A program made the translations under genes and the position numbers. Positions 44,912 to 54,094 of a stretch of DNA of 64,000 bases are shown piece by piece. Positions within the stretch are counted from its first letter, which is position 1. Each line of letters starts with the position of its first letter. The stretch spans positions 1 to 64,000 of the forward strand of contig CABMPD010000002.1 in assembly GCA_902388455.1 (NCBI GenBank), written 5' to 3'. The notes beneath the pieces are model-generated. The model made no database searches, had not been told where the DNA came from, and worked only from the letters and a program-made list of their open reading frames with translations. Source of the stretch: an uncultured Alistipes sp. (GTDB lineage Bacteria; Bacteroidota; Bacteroidia; Bacteroidales; UBA932).

Positions 44912-45982
44912 CTACAGCTTATCTGCGATAGCAGCGAAGGCAGCGGCATCCGGGCCGTCGGAGAATGCGGCGGGCCTGCCGGCGTCTCCGCCCTCCTCTA
45001 CTGACATGTAGATGGGAATGCTGCCCAGAAGCGGGATGCTCAGTTCCTCCGCCATCTTCCTGCCGCCGTCCTTGCCGAAGATGTAGTACTTCTCTTCGGG
45101 ATGCTCCGCGGGGGTGAACCAGGCCATGTTCTCGACCAGTCCGAGTATCGGCACATTCACGTCCTTGTGGCGGAACATGTTGATGCTCTTTATCACGTCA
45201 GCGATGGCCACCTGCTGGGGAGTGGTGACGATGACAGCTCCGGTCAGGGGGATGTCGTGCACCATCGAGATATGGATGTCGCCCGTTCCGGGAGGCAGGT
45301 CGATGAGCAGATAGTCGAGCTCGCCCCAGTCCACCTGCATGACGATCTGTTTCATGGCGTTGCTGGCCATGGGGCCGCGCCATATCAGAGCCTGCTCGGG
45401 TGCCACGAGGTGACCGATGGAGAGCAGCTTGATGCCCCACTTCTCGAGGGGAACTATCAGGTCCTTCTCCTCATCCATGTAGGGCACCTGGCCCTCCGTG
45501 CCGGTCATCTTGGGGATGGAGGGTCCGTAGACATCCGCATCCACCAGACCTACGCGGTATCCCTTCAGGGACAGAGCCACGGCCAGGTTGACCGAGACAG
45601 TGGACTTGCCCACTCCACCCTTGCCGGAGGCTATGGCGATGATCTTGCCGATGCCCCGGAGCTGGGTGTCGTCCAGCTCGTTGACCGTCTTCTTGGTAGG
45701 CTTGCGCTCCCGTACCAGCTCTATGATGGAAATCTTGGCATGAGGGAACTCGGCGGCCATCGCCTTCTCACACTCCTTCTTGACAGATGCCAGAAGCGGA
45801 TCGGGAGAAGGCACTACCAGCTTGAAGCGTACCAGCACGGCCTTTTCTCCGGCCTGCGGATCCGTGGGTTCGACGGCAGCCCCGTTCCCGTCGAAGAGCT
45901 TGATGTCCTCGACGAGACCGAGGGAGACGATGTCCTTGTCAGCCGCCGGATGAATGATCTTTGAAAGTGTTTCTAAAATCAT
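44912..45982 (-). CDS. mrp: Mrp/NBP35-family iron-sulfur carrier ATPase
   Basis: Cytoplasmic P-loop ATPase that carries or inserts Fe-S clusters (ApbC-like). The 356-residue protein has an N-terminal MIP18/DUF59 domain (about 1-80) and the deviant Walker A SGKGGVGKST near residue 107, with DADVYGPSIPKM and DLPPGTGDIH downstream. A CxxC pair for cluster binding, present in many relatives, is not obvious near the C-terminus. It lies 17 bases behind the S46 peptidase gene and probably shares its transcript. The terminator at 44843 closes the unit. Confidence 0.93.
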   Translation of the reverse strand: MILETLSKIIHPAADKDIVSLGLVEDIKLFDGNGAAVEPTDPQAGEKAVLVRFKLVVPSPDPLLASVKKECEKAMAAEFPHAKISIIELVRERKPTKKTVNELDDTQLRGIGKIIAIASGKGGVGKSTVSVNLAVALSLKGYRVGLVDADVYGPSIPKMTGTEGQVPYMDEEKDLIVPLEKWGIKLLSIGHLVAPEQALIWRGPMASNAMKQIVMQVDWGELDYLLIDLPPGTGDIHISMVHDIPLTGAVIVTTPQQVAIADVIKSINMFRHKDVNVPILGLVENMAWFTPAEHPEEKYYIFGKDGGRKMAEELSIPLLGSIPIYMSVEEGGDAGRPAAFSDGPDAAAFAAIADKL

Positions 45983-45999
45983 TTCCGTGTACAGGTTAA

Positions 46000-48150
46000 T
46001 TATTCAACGATATCCAGCTCGTCGATCAGATTGGTGGCTCCGCCTAACTTCTCGATGATGAAGAGGACGTAGCGGATATCCACGCTGATGCACCTCTGGA
46101 GCTCGGGCTCGAAGATGATGTCACCGCTCATGGACTCCCAGTTGCCGTCGAAGGCCAGGCCGATGAGCTCGCCGCGGCCGTTCATGATAGGAGAGCCGGA
46201 GTTACCGCCGGTAATGTCGAGGTTGGAGATGAAGGCCACGGGCATCTCGCCGTTTTCATTGGCATAGCGGCCGTAGTCCTTGGCCTCGTACAGCTCTTTC
46301 AGCTTCTCGGGCACTACGAACTCCCAGTTATTCGGGTCTTCCTTCTCCATCACGCCCTTGAGGGTGGTGTAGTAGTTGTAGAAAACGGCGTCACGGGGAT
46401 AGTAGGGCATCACTGTACCGTAGGTCAGACGCATAGTGAAGTTGGCATCGGGATAGATGGCCTCGCCCTCACGCATCTCAAGAGTGCCTGCGATGTAGTC
46501 CTTCTTACCCTGGGCAAACTGCTCGGCGTAAGAAACGAACTTCGTGGCATGAGGAATGGAAGCCTCGAGATAAGAGCCGCGTACCTTGACGGCAGGATCA
46601 TTGTTGATGGCGGTCACATCTCCGGCAGCTATGGCAGCCTGAGCCTTCTCAAGAGATGTGAAGGCGGATGTGGCGTACAAATCTTCTACGAATGCATTGA
46701 TATCACCGCCGAACCTGCTGTCGATGTCCTTATAGAACGAAGGCAGCTGGTCTGCGGGAATACTCTCCTTTAGCAGCTGAATCATAGCCACGGCCACCTT
46801 CTTGTCGGTAGGCATGGAATAGTCCTCGTAGAATGATTCGAGACGGCTGTTCACGTCTGCCAGCAGCTTCTCCTTCTCGGCGGGATCCTTCTCGGCCAGG
46901 GCCTTGGAAATCCTGCGGTTGTTGCCTGCTACGCTCACCAGCTCTATATTGCCTATGCTCTCATTGATGTAGGTCATCAGGATATAGTCGGCCTTGCGTC
47001 CCTCGACAGCAGCGTTGATGTTCTCGAGAGCCTTGCCGTAACGGGCGATACGCTCCTCGCCACCGGCATTGACCCACTCGGTGAATGCCTGTTCCTCAGC
47101 GGCGCGGCGTGCCTCGACTCCGAGCTTTGCGAAGGTCTCGTTCATGCCGATCCACTTCTTCCAGCCGTTGGACGAGCCGGCGTACTTGCTGGCGTACTGA
47201 AGCATAATCTTGGGATCTGCCTCCATGTCGGCCATCAGCACATCCTGACGGAGGGTGCGCACCTTGATGGCAGCCTCGTTCTTCTCGGTGGTCTCACGCA
47301 GCTCGGAAGCAGTCATGAAACGGTTGGTCGAGCCGGGGTATCCCATAATCATGGCGGGAGAACCCTCCTCGTAACCGGCGAGGGACACTTTCAGATACTG
47401 TTTCGGGGTATAGGGCACATTGTTCTCGGAGTACTCGGCGGGGTTGTTGTTCTGGTCTGCGTACACGCGGAATATGGAGAAGTCTCCGGTGTGACGGGGC
47501 CACATCCAGTTGTCGGTGTCGGCTCCGAACTTACCGATGGCCTGAGGGGGAGCACCCACAAAGCGCACATCCCTGAACACCTTGTACACGATGTAGTAGT
47601 AGGTGTTGCCGCCATAGAAAGAGTTGATGCCGCCGACGATAAACTTGCCGTCGCAGCCTGCCTTCTTGGCGAGCTTCTCCTCAAGTTTTGCAAGGGCTTT
47701 CTCCTTGTCCTCGGGTGTCTTGGCCTTGGCGACAGCCTTATTGACCTGCTCGGTCACATCGGTGAAGCTCTCAAGGAACCTCACGCTGAGACCCGGTGCG
47801 GGCAGCTCCTCATCGAGGCTGAGGGCCCAGTAACCGTCACGGAGATAGTTGTGTTCCACGGAGCTGAGGCTCTGGATGGTACCGAAGCCGCAGTGGTGGT
47901 TGGTGAAGAGCAGTCCCTGGTCGGACACGATCTCACCGGTACATCCGCCGCCGAAAATCACGATAGCGTCCTTCAGCGAAGAATTGTTGATGTCATATAT
48001 CTGCTGAGGTGTGATTTCGAATCCCAACTCAGTCATCTTCCCGCTGTTCATCTTTTCCAGCAGGGGCAGCAGCCACATTCCCTCGTCAGCCTTCACAGGA
48101 GCCAGGGGCATAAGCAGCAGCATTAAGCTAATCAATCTTGTTTTTTTCAT
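46000..48150 (-). CDS. S46-family dipeptidyl peptidase, DPP7-like
   Basis: Exported serine exopeptidase that releases dipeptides from the N-terminus of oligopeptides in the periplasm. The 716-residue protein has a signal peptide (cleavage near PVKA) and the chymotrypsin-like fold with a large helical insert. The catalytic His lies at residue 85-86 (FTNHHCGFG) and the Ser in TGGNSGSP. In Porphyromonas the residue corresponding to Gly673 in DPP7 and Arg673 in DPP11 sets P1 choice; here the segment reads LAFDGNWE, glycine, which favours hydrophobic P1. It is the first gene of the operon with mrp. Specificity is therefore inferred. Confidence 0.92.
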   Translation of the reverse strand: MKKTRLISLMLLLMPLAPVKADEGMWLLPLLEKMNSGKMTELGFEITPQQIYDINNSSLKDAIVIFGGGCTGEIVSDQGLLFTNHHCGFGTIQSLSSVEHNYLRDGYWALSLDEELPAPGLSVRFLESFTDVTEQVNKAVAKAKTPEDKEKALAKLEEKLAKKAGCDGKFIVGGINSFYGGNTYYYIVYKVFRDVRFVGAPPQAIGKFGADTDNWMWPRHTGDFSIFRVYADQNNNPAEYSENNVPYTPKQYLKVSLAGYEEGSPAMIMGYPGSTNRFMTASELRETTEKNEAAIKVRTLRQDVLMADMEADPKIMLQYASKYAGSSNGWKKWIGMNETFAKLGVEARRAAEEQAFTEWVNAGGEERIARYGKALENINAAVEGRKADYILMTYINESIGNIELVSVAGNNRRISKALAEKDPAEKEKLLADVNSRLESFYEDYSMPTDKKVAVAMIQLLKESIPADQLPSFYKDIDSRFGGDINAFVEDLYATSAFTSLEKAQAAIAAGDVTAINNDPAVKVRGSYLEASIPHATKFVSYAEQFAQGKKDYIAGTLEMREGEAIYPDANFTMRLTYGTVMPYYPRDAVFYNYYTTLKGVMEKEDPNNWEFVVPEKLKELYEAKDYGRYANENGEMPVAFISNLDITGGNSGSPIMNGRGELIGLAFDGNWESMSGDIIFEPELQRCISVDIRYVLFIIEKLGGATNLIDELDIVE

Positions 48151-48166
48151 TTTTTCTGAAAATTTT

Positions 48167-48186
48167 TAAATTTGGACACAAATATA
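48167..48186. promoter_or_regulatory. Facing, overlapping divergent promoters of S46 peptidase and glycerate kinase
   Basis: Plus-strand TAAATTTG (48167-48174) serves glycerate kinase and minus-strand TATATTTG (48179-48186) serves the peptidase. Only four bases separate them, and each predicted start site falls in or next to the other promoter, so both cannot be occupied at once. Confidence 0.5.
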
Positions 48187-48194
48187 AAAATATT

Positions 48195-49376
48195 ATGGCT
48201 GCTTTCAGTAAAATAGTAATCGCCACTGACAAGTTCAAGGGCTCAATGACCGCCGTCCAGGCATCCGAGGCCGTCCGTGACGGTATTCTGGAAGGAGTTC
48301 GGAAAAATAGCGGAGACACGGCGGACAGCACCTGCATCCCGCAAATTCTCCTGCGCCCCATGGCGGACGGAGGGGAAGGCAGCATGGGAGTAATGGAGAG
48401 AGCCCTTAGGGAAAGCGGCATAGGCTATAGGAAGGAATTCATTCCGACGGTCAATCACCTGGGCTCGCAGATCCTCGCTCCGGTGCTGCTGTACAGCTCG
48501 GAGGACAGCACCCGCTGCGCATTCGTGGAGATGGCTTCGGTCTGCGGCCTCAACATGATTCCGCGGGAAAAGCGCAACCTGCTTCGCTCGACTACCTACG
48601 GCCTTGGCACCGTCCTGCGCGAATGTATCGAGAGCCACGGGGTGCGGGAGATACTCCTGGCTATCGGCGGCAGCGGCACCAACGACGGCGGCTTCGGCAT
48701 GCTGTCCGCCCTCGGCTGGTCCTTCTCCAACTCCAGCCCCTTCCGCAACCGCGACATACCCTCATTTATCAGCGGCATCGCCTCAGCCTCCGACCGCTCC
48801 GTAGCGGACATCTGCCCTCATCTGCGGCAGACCCGCATCAAGGTGGCCACCGACGTGACCAGCCCGCTGCTCGGCCCTGTCGGAGCCACAGCGGTATACG
48901 GCCCGCAGAAGGGATGCCGCAAACAGGACATTCCGGTATTTGAGAGTGCTCTGGAAAATTGGCAAAGGGTCATCGGAGTTCCCGATTTCCCCGGAGCCGG
49001 AGCCGCCGGAGGCACGGGATATGCCCTGCAGGCCGCCCTGGGAGCCGAACTTACAGCCGGATGGAAGGTATTTGCCTCGATGCTGCACCTGGAAGAGGAG
49101 ATTGCCTCGGCCGACCTGGTCATCACCGGCGAGGGCCGCTTCGACAAGTCCTCCCTGACCGGGAAGCTCCCCGCCGGCATCGCCACCCTCTGCCGCCGCT
49201 ACGGCAAGCCCCTGTGGGTAGTCACCGGCACCTGCCGCGTCCCCGCCGACCAGCTTCCGATGCTCGGCATCACCCGCGTCATCGAGCTCTCAGCCTCCGC
49301 CGTCCCCGGCGAGGACTCCTTCGCAGACGCCCCCGCCATCATACGGCACGCGGTAGCCTCAGCCTTCCTGCAATAA
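48195..49376 (+). CDS. Glycerate kinase, GlxK/GarK type
   Basis: Phosphorylates D-glycerate with ATP to 2- or 3-phosphoglycerate, feeding glycolysis. The 393-residue product shows the family's N-terminal IATDKFKGSMTAVQASEAVR, the glycine-rich GGSGTNDGGFGML, and GEGRFDKSSLTGKLPAG near the C-terminus. Length is normal for the class. I chose the ATG at 48195, 20 bases after the -7 element; the frame is open from 48138 but that part lies upstream of the promoter. It ends one base before the convergent GH133 gene. Confidence 0.93.
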   Translation: MAAFSKIVIATDKFKGSMTAVQASEAVRDGILEGVRKNSGDTADSTCIPQILLRPMADGGEGSMGVMERALRESGIGYRKEFIPTVNHLGSQILAPVLLYSSEDSTRCAFVEMASVCGLNMIPREKRNLLRSTTYGLGTVLRECIESHGVREILLAIGGSGTNDGGFGMLSALGWSFSNSSPFRNRDIPSFISGIASASDRSVADICPHLRQTRIKVATDVTSPLLGPVGATAVYGPQKGCRKQDIPVFESALENWQRVIGVPDFPGAGAAGGTGYALQAALGAELTAGWKVFASMLHLEEEIASADLVITGEGRFDKSSLTGKLPAGIATLCRRYGKPLWVVTGTCRVPADQLPMLGITRVIELSASAVPGEDSFADAPAIIRHAVASAFLQ

Positions 49377-49377
49377 A

Positions 49378-51705
49378 TTATTCGATGCTCTGATAGTCGA
49401 GGGGAGGATCGAAGTAGCGGGAAAGGGCCTTGATGTTCTCGCGGTAGTTGGGAGCGGCGAAGTCGGTGCCCCCGAAGAAGCGGTCCCACTCTTCGTGAAG
49501 GCCGGCGATGCGCTCGTCCACCTCTGCTTCTGTCTCATACAGGACCGTGCCGTCAGCTGAGTACAGTGTGGCCGCGAGATGATCGGTAGTGCAGGAAAGA
49601 GTCAGCATGCTGCCCTGAGACACAGTCACTTCAAGAGGGGCAAATGCTCCTATGGAAATGTCCAGGGTCACCTCGCCCGTACCGGTCCAGCAGTAGCGGT
49701 ACTGCTCCTGGCCGCCTGAGGTCCTGCGGTAGGTACATTCCAGGGCGCCGTCCGCTATGCTCACGCGCTGGTCCAGGGCGGAAATGGCCGAGGGGATGCG
49801 GGGCTGAACGTCAATGCGGCGGCTGAGCATATCGGGACGCACCCCCAGGAAGTACTGACTCCATACGCGGATGTGCTCTCCGTTGCTCCAGGCCTGGAGG
49901 AATGTGCCCGAACGCCTTACCCAGGTGCTGCCGGGACGGGGCCAGGAATCCGCGCACTCGGACAGACTGCCGACAGCTCCCTCGTCGAGAGCCTGCCGGT
50001 TCATATTGGAAAATAGTCTGAAGGCCAGGTCCTGCTGACCATACTCCACCATCCGCTGCATAGCCTGGCCGTTGAGCCAGAGCCAGACGGTGCCGTTGTG
50101 GTAGGCGTCGTCCTTGTGGTAGCGGTGCCACATCTCGTGCCAGGGATGGAACTGCCCGTCATTCTGGTCGAGGCTCGACACGCCCCAGGGATAGACCAGG
50201 TGCTCCCACATCCGGCGGGTATCCCGCATCCTCAACAGGGTGTCGGACACCAGCTCATGGGCGTAGACGGTGTTGGGACGGAGCTGGAGGTCAGGGGTGC
50301 CGTCGGAGTTGAGGTGGTCGTAGATCAGGCCCGACCCGGGGTCGGTGAAATCGTGCTCGAAATTGGCGCGGACCTTCCCGGCCAGGGCCTCCCACTGCCG
50401 GGCCTTGCGGTCCTCGCCCATGTAGCGGGCCATCTCAGCTGCGCATGTCAGCTGCTGATACCAGAGGGCCTGGATGTCCACGGCCCTGTCCCCGCGGGGC
50501 GAGCACGGATACTTGCCCTGGCGCTTGGCGTCCATCCAGGTATCGGCGTCGGCGTGGGTCAGATAGCCCTTATCATCTGTAAAAAGCTGTGCGGAGGCGT
50601 CCGTAGCAGTCTTGACGGCCGGGTATATCTGCTTGATGAAATCCACGTCGCCGGTGTATTTAAGGTACTCGTAGGCCTGGATCACGAAGCGGGGAGTACC
50701 GTCGGTGGTGTTGTAGAGGATACCGTCGAGGTTCAGGCGGTTGGGCACGCGGCCGTAGGTCTCCGAGTCAGGGTCTGTATCCTGATAGCGGGCAAATGAG
50801 AGGAGGATGTCGCGGGCCACACCGAACTCACCGGTGCAGAGCACCGCTCCCGGCATGGCGATGAACATGTCCCTGCCCCAGAAATCGGTGAACCAGGGGA
50901 AGCCGGCGTACATGCCCCAGCCTCCGTGCTGGCGGGTCACCAGTTCATCGGCCGTCAGCTCTATCCACGCGAGGGCTCGGTCCAGAGAGGGGAGGTCGGT
51001 GCGCATGGCATTGTCCTGCAGGAGGGACTGCATCCGCTCCTGCCGCTGAGCCAGCCACTGCCGCCCTTCGGAGCGGAACTGCGAGGCGAGCTCCCGGCTC
51101 TCCTGTTCATTGCCGTAGGAGATGATGAAACCGCCCGCATTGCGGGGAGCCTCCACCACCTTGCCGTCGAAACTCAGCTGAGCGTCCGGATTCATGGCAG
51201 AGATGCGGACGAAGTCGCCCTGAGCCTCCACGGCCGCGAATATCACGGAGTTGCCGTCCTTGCGGGGGAGGGTGACATTGGTGCCGGTAAGTTCGATACC
51301 GACCTTGCTGCCGGCCACTCCGTCCAGAGCGACGAAGAGCACCTTGCGGCTGTCCACCAGGGCGAATGTCTCCACGGCGCAGTCATGGACCCTCTCAAGC
51401 CGGTCGGGCCACACAGTCACGACCGCATCCTTACGGCTGAGCATCCGTCCGTCCACATAGAGCCGGTAATCGGCGAAAATCCTCTTGGCCCGGATATTCC
51501 ACCCGGCGTACCAGTCGCTGAAATCATCCGTTGAAGTCTGGCCGTAGTAGAAGCCTGCCTCCTTGTCGCTGTAGGAGTACTCTCTGGACTGACCCGGCGC
51601 AATCACGACTCCGAGATCTTCGAGTTCCACAGCATCCGGCTGCGCATGCAGAGACACCGCCGACAGCAGCAGAACCACGGCGGCGTAGACAGATTTTCTT
51701 TTCAT
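49378..51705 (-). CDS. Secreted GH133-like glycosidase (amylo-alpha-1,6-glucosidase family)
   Basis: The 775-residue protein has a signal peptide (cleavage after SLHA). The catalytic part resembles the glucosidase domain of glycogen-debranching enzymes, with WFTDFWGRDMFIAMPG, CSPRGDRAVDIQALWYQQL and DAYHNGTVWLWLNGQ, typical of an (alpha/alpha)6 barrel. A C-terminal region of about 120 residues contains predicted strands and an unusual tail with EEWDRFFGG. Export is notable, because debranching enzymes for glycogen are cytoplasmic; this one probably acts on alpha-glucans outside the cytoplasm. It is 21 bases behind the radical-SAM gene and appears to be the third gene of that operon. Confidence 0.82.
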   Translation of the reverse strand: MKRKSVYAAVVLLLSAVSLHAQPDAVELEDLGVVIAPGQSREYSYSDKEAGFYYGQTSTDDFSDWYAGWNIRAKRIFADYRLYVDGRMLSRKDAVVTVWPDRLERVHDCAVETFALVDSRKVLFVALDGVAGSKVGIELTGTNVTLPRKDGNSVIFAAVEAQGDFVRISAMNPDAQLSFDGKVVEAPRNAGGFIISYGNEQESRELASQFRSEGRQWLAQRQERMQSLLQDNAMRTDLPSLDRALAWIELTADELVTRQHGGWGMYAGFPWFTDFWGRDMFIAMPGAVLCTGEFGVARDILLSFARYQDTDPDSETYGRVPNRLNLDGILYNTTDGTPRFVIQAYEYLKYTGDVDFIKQIYPAVKTATDASAQLFTDDKGYLTHADADTWMDAKRQGKYPCSPRGDRAVDIQALWYQQLTCAAEMARYMGEDRKARQWEALAGKVRANFEHDFTDPGSGLIYDHLNSDGTPDLQLRPNTVYAHELVSDTLLRMRDTRRMWEHLVYPWGVSSLDQNDGQFHPWHEMWHRYHKDDAYHNGTVWLWLNGQAMQRMVEYGQQDLAFRLFSNMNRQALDEGAVGSLSECADSWPRPGSTWVRRSGTFLQAWSNGEHIRVWSQYFLGVRPDMLSRRIDVQPRIPSAISALDQRVSIADGALECTYRRTSGGQEQYRYCWTGTGEVTLDISIGAFAPLEVTVSQGSMLTLSCTTDHLAATLYSADGTVLYETEAEVDERIAGLHEEWDRFFGGTDFAAPNYRENIKALSRYFDPPLDYQSIE

Positions 51706-51726
51706 ATCCTATCGATTTTAACTTAT

Positions 51727-52821
51727 TTACTTCTTGCAAAGGCCGCTCTCTGCCATCCTGCACGTGCCGGGACGGAGTGTGCCGTTGGCCTCCCGCAGGT
51801 GCATCGAGCCGCCGAGACAATAGCGGAAATACCGGCAGCTGCCGCAGGGGTCCCCGAGAACCTTCATCCAGCTGCGGTCGCGGAACTTCTGATAGCGGTT
51901 TTCCCAGACATCCAGGAAATCGTCCCCGCGGTAGATATTGCCCTGGGAATAGTCGCTGCGGATACTGGCGCAGGCGGCGATATCTCCGTTGGCCAGGACA
52001 GAGGCACAGGTAAGCCCGGCTGTACAATTGATGAAACCGTCCCGGACCTTGCCCTCATAGCCTCCGAGAAAGCCCTCACAGCCGTAATCAAGCTGAATGC
52101 GGCCCTCCTTGCGGGTGGCTTCTATAAAATCCATGACGCGGTCAAACTCCCCGGCAGTCAGTCTCATGTCGGGATCTCCGGCAGCCCGGCCTGACGGGAA
52201 AACCGTAAATATCCTCCAGCGCTTGAGTCCTATGGAGATAAGGTAGTCGCGCAGCTCAGGAAGAGAAGCCAGGTTGCGACGGTTGGCACAGGTGACCACG
52301 TCGAATATCATATCGGGCACACTGATGAACATCTTGACAGCATTGACAGCCTTTGCATAACTGCCGGGAACTCCGCGCATCCATTCGTGGTCGGCCTCGA
52401 AGCCGTCCAGACTGACAGTGGCACTGTGGATGCCGGCCTTGAGCAGGGAATCGAAGCGGCGGCTGTCCAGAAGCATGCCATTGGTTACCAGACCCCATGG
52501 GAACCCCATATCGTAGATAGCCCTGCCGCAGGAGGCAATATCAGACCGCATAAGTGGTTCACCTCCAGTAATGATGATAAATACTTTATGGGGATCGTAG
52601 CGCTCGGACACCCTGCGGAGGACTTTTGCAAAATCCTCGAACGGCATGTCCCTGACATCTGATGTAGTACGGCAGTCGCTGCCGCAGTGACGGCACTTCA
52701 GAGAACACCTGAGAGTGCATTCCCAGAATAGGTCCCGGAGCTCATGTTCCTGCGCCATCTGCTGCCTGAACGGACGGGCCAGTTCCAGCGCCAGTCTCTG
52801 TCTGAAAGACAAGGGACGCAT
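51727..52821 (-). CDS. Radical SAM/SPASM enzyme of the rSAM/lipoprotein system (TIGR04133-like)
   Basis: The 364-residue protein is a radical SAM enzyme with the CxxxCxxC cluster motif at Cys39, Cys43 and Cys46 (CSLKCRHC), TGGEPL near residue 100, and a C-terminal SPASM region with further cysteines (CASVLANGDIAAC; CGSCRYFRYCLGG) for auxiliary Fe-S clusters. SPASM enzymes usually modify peptides. A family defined as radical SAM enzymes paired with a lipoprotein exists in Bacteroidota (TIGR04133/TIGR04134, from memory), and this gene sits six bases behind just such a lipoprotein gene. What it modifies is not known; the lipoprotein is the obvious candidate. The call is strong for the fold, moderate for the subfamily. 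Confidence 0.88.
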   Translation of the reverse strand: MRPLSFRQRLALELARPFRQQMAQEHELRDLFWECTLRCSLKCRHCGSDCRTTSDVRDMPFEDFAKVLRRVSERYDPHKVFIIITGGEPLMRSDIASCGRAIYDMGFPWGLVTNGMLLDSRRFDSLLKAGIHSATVSLDGFEADHEWMRGVPGSYAKAVNAVKMFISVPDMIFDVVTCANRRNLASLPELRDYLISIGLKRWRIFTVFPSGRAAGDPDMRLTAGEFDRVMDFIEATRKEGRIQLDYGCEGFLGGYEGKVRDGFINCTAGLTCASVLANGDIAACASIRSDYSQGNIYRGDDFLDVWENRYQKFRDRSWMKVLGDPCGSCRYFRYCLGGSMHLREANGTLRPGTCRMAESGLCKK

Positions 52822-52827
52822 AAACCG

Positions 52828-53301
52828 CTACTTTTTCACTTCGGGGACACGCTCCAAATTCACCTCTATATCCCGGGACGGGCCATAGAGACCTTCATCC
52901 CAACCGCCTTCTCCGTCTTTCTTCTTGACTACCGGCACGGTAACCTCCTTAGGGAGAAACTCTCCACCGTTCTCCATTCCGTCCACATCCGTAAACAGAA
53001 CCGTAACGCTGTCAGGGAACGACCATTGATCCAGAGCCACGACATGGAATGAACCGTCATCAGCCGTAGCGGTCTTTACGTTGTCCATAGGCTCTGTAGT
53101 CACTGTCCCCTCGGTCTCATTATAATGCTTTACGGCCAGGTCTACCATGATGCCAGGAATAGGATTACCCTCCTCATCAGAGACCCTGCCCTTAGCCTCG
53201 TAATCAGCATGAGGGGAAGCATAGAGCGCAACAAGACAGGAGGATGTCAAGTTTACGCCCAATAACGCCGCCAGATATTTCAAAAAAGTCTTTTTCTTCA
53301 T
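52828..53301 (-). CDS. Lipoprotein partner of the radical SAM enzyme (TIGR04134-like)
   Basis: The 157-residue lipoprotein has lipobox NLTSSC with Cys22, followed by SPHADYEAKGRVSDEEGNPI. The latter resembles a carboxypeptidase-D-like beta-sandwich repeat and is characteristic of the lipoproteins paired with TIGR04133 radical SAM enzymes. The C-terminal region is acidic then Lys-rich (VVKKKDGEGGWDEGLYGPSR). I chose the ATG at 53301, which gives a proper signal; the frame extends to 53430 across the promoter. It is the first gene of the operon. Its function, and whether it is modified, are unknown. Confidence 0.78.
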   Translation of the reverse strand: MKKKTFLKYLAALLGVNLTSSCLVALYASPHADYEAKGRVSDEEGNPIPGIMVDLAVKHYNETEGTVTTEPMDNVKTATADDGSFHVVALDQWSFPDSVTVLFTDVDGMENGGEFLPKEVTVPVVKKKDGEGGWDEGLYGPSRDIEVNLERVPEVKK

Positions 53302-53345
53302 ATTGTCAGTTTTCTGCTCACTTGCGGGACCATTGTTAATATAGG

Positions 53346-53374
53346 CAAATATAGCTACTTTTTCCTTAAATTTG
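53346..53374. promoter_or_regulatory. Divergent -7 elements of the lipoprotein operon and gph
   Basis: Minus-strand TATATTTG (53346-53353) precedes the lipoprotein gene by 44 bases. Plus-strand TAAATTTG (53367-53374) precedes the gph ATG by 18 bases. They are back to back, 13 bases apart. Confidence 0.5.
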
Positions 53375-53392
53375 CAGCAACTAAATAAAAAC

Positions 53393-54088
53393 ATGCAGAA
53401 AAAATTAGTGATATTCGACCTCGACGGCACCCTGCTCTACACCGTCCCCGACATCGCGGCTGCCACCAACCAGGCCTTGGCCGCATGCGGCTACCCCGTC
53501 CACAGCGAGACGGAGATAGCCTCCTACATCGGCAACGGCATCAACAAACTCTTCGAAAGGGCACTGCCGGAGGAGGCCCGCAGCCAGGAGGAGGTCCTGC
53601 GCATCCGGAGCCTGTTCCTGCCTTACTATGGCGAGCATTGCGCCGATATGACCCGGCCCTTTGAGGGCATACCGGAACTCCTGTCGGATATCTGCCGCCG
53701 GGGCATCGAGGTCGCCGTCGCTTCGAACAAATACCACCCGGCGACCGTCAGGCTCATGCGGCATTTCTTCCCTGAAATACCCTTCTGCGCCGTATTCGGG
53801 GAGAGGGAAGGTGTACCCCGCAAGCCGGAGCCGGTGATAGTATGGGACATTCTCCGTGAAGCAGGAATACATTGCCCCGCTGTAGACGGTCCAGGACGGA
53901 ATTTCCCCGACGAACGCCAGTCCGTCCTGTACATCGGAGACTCCGGCGTGGACATGCAGACCGCCGCCAACGCCGGCCTCGAGGCCGTCGCCGTCACCTG
54001 GGGCTGCCGCACACGGGAGGAACTCGCCTCCTACTCCCCCGCCCACATCGTAGACAGTCCTTCTCAGATAGCGGAGATCTTGTTTTAA
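53393..54088 (+). CDS. gph: HAD-superfamily phosphatase, phosphoglycolate phosphatase-like
   Basis: Cytoplasmic phosphatase of 231 residues. HAD motif I is FDLDGTLL near residue 10, motif II lies around VAVASNKYHP, motif III contains the lysine of RKPEPV, and motif IV is YIGDSGVDMQTAANAG. A helical cap (residues about 20-90) follows motif I as in Gph. Substrate could be 2-phosphoglycolate or another small phosphate ester; the sequence does not decide. Start chosen at ATG 53393, 18 bases after the -7 element. It converges on the next gene with six bases between stops. Confidence 0.85.
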   Translation: MQKKLVIFDLDGTLLYTVPDIAAATNQALAACGYPVHSETEIASYIGNGINKLFERALPEEARSQEEVLRIRSLFLPYYGEHCADMTRPFEGIPELLSDICRRGIEVAVASNKYHPATVRLMRHFFPEIPFCAVFGEREGVPRKPEPVIVWDILREAGIHCPAVDGPGRNFPDERQSVLYIGDSGVDMQTAANAGLEAVAVTWGCRTREELASYSPAHIVDSPSQIAEILF

Positions 54089-54094
54089 TTTAAG

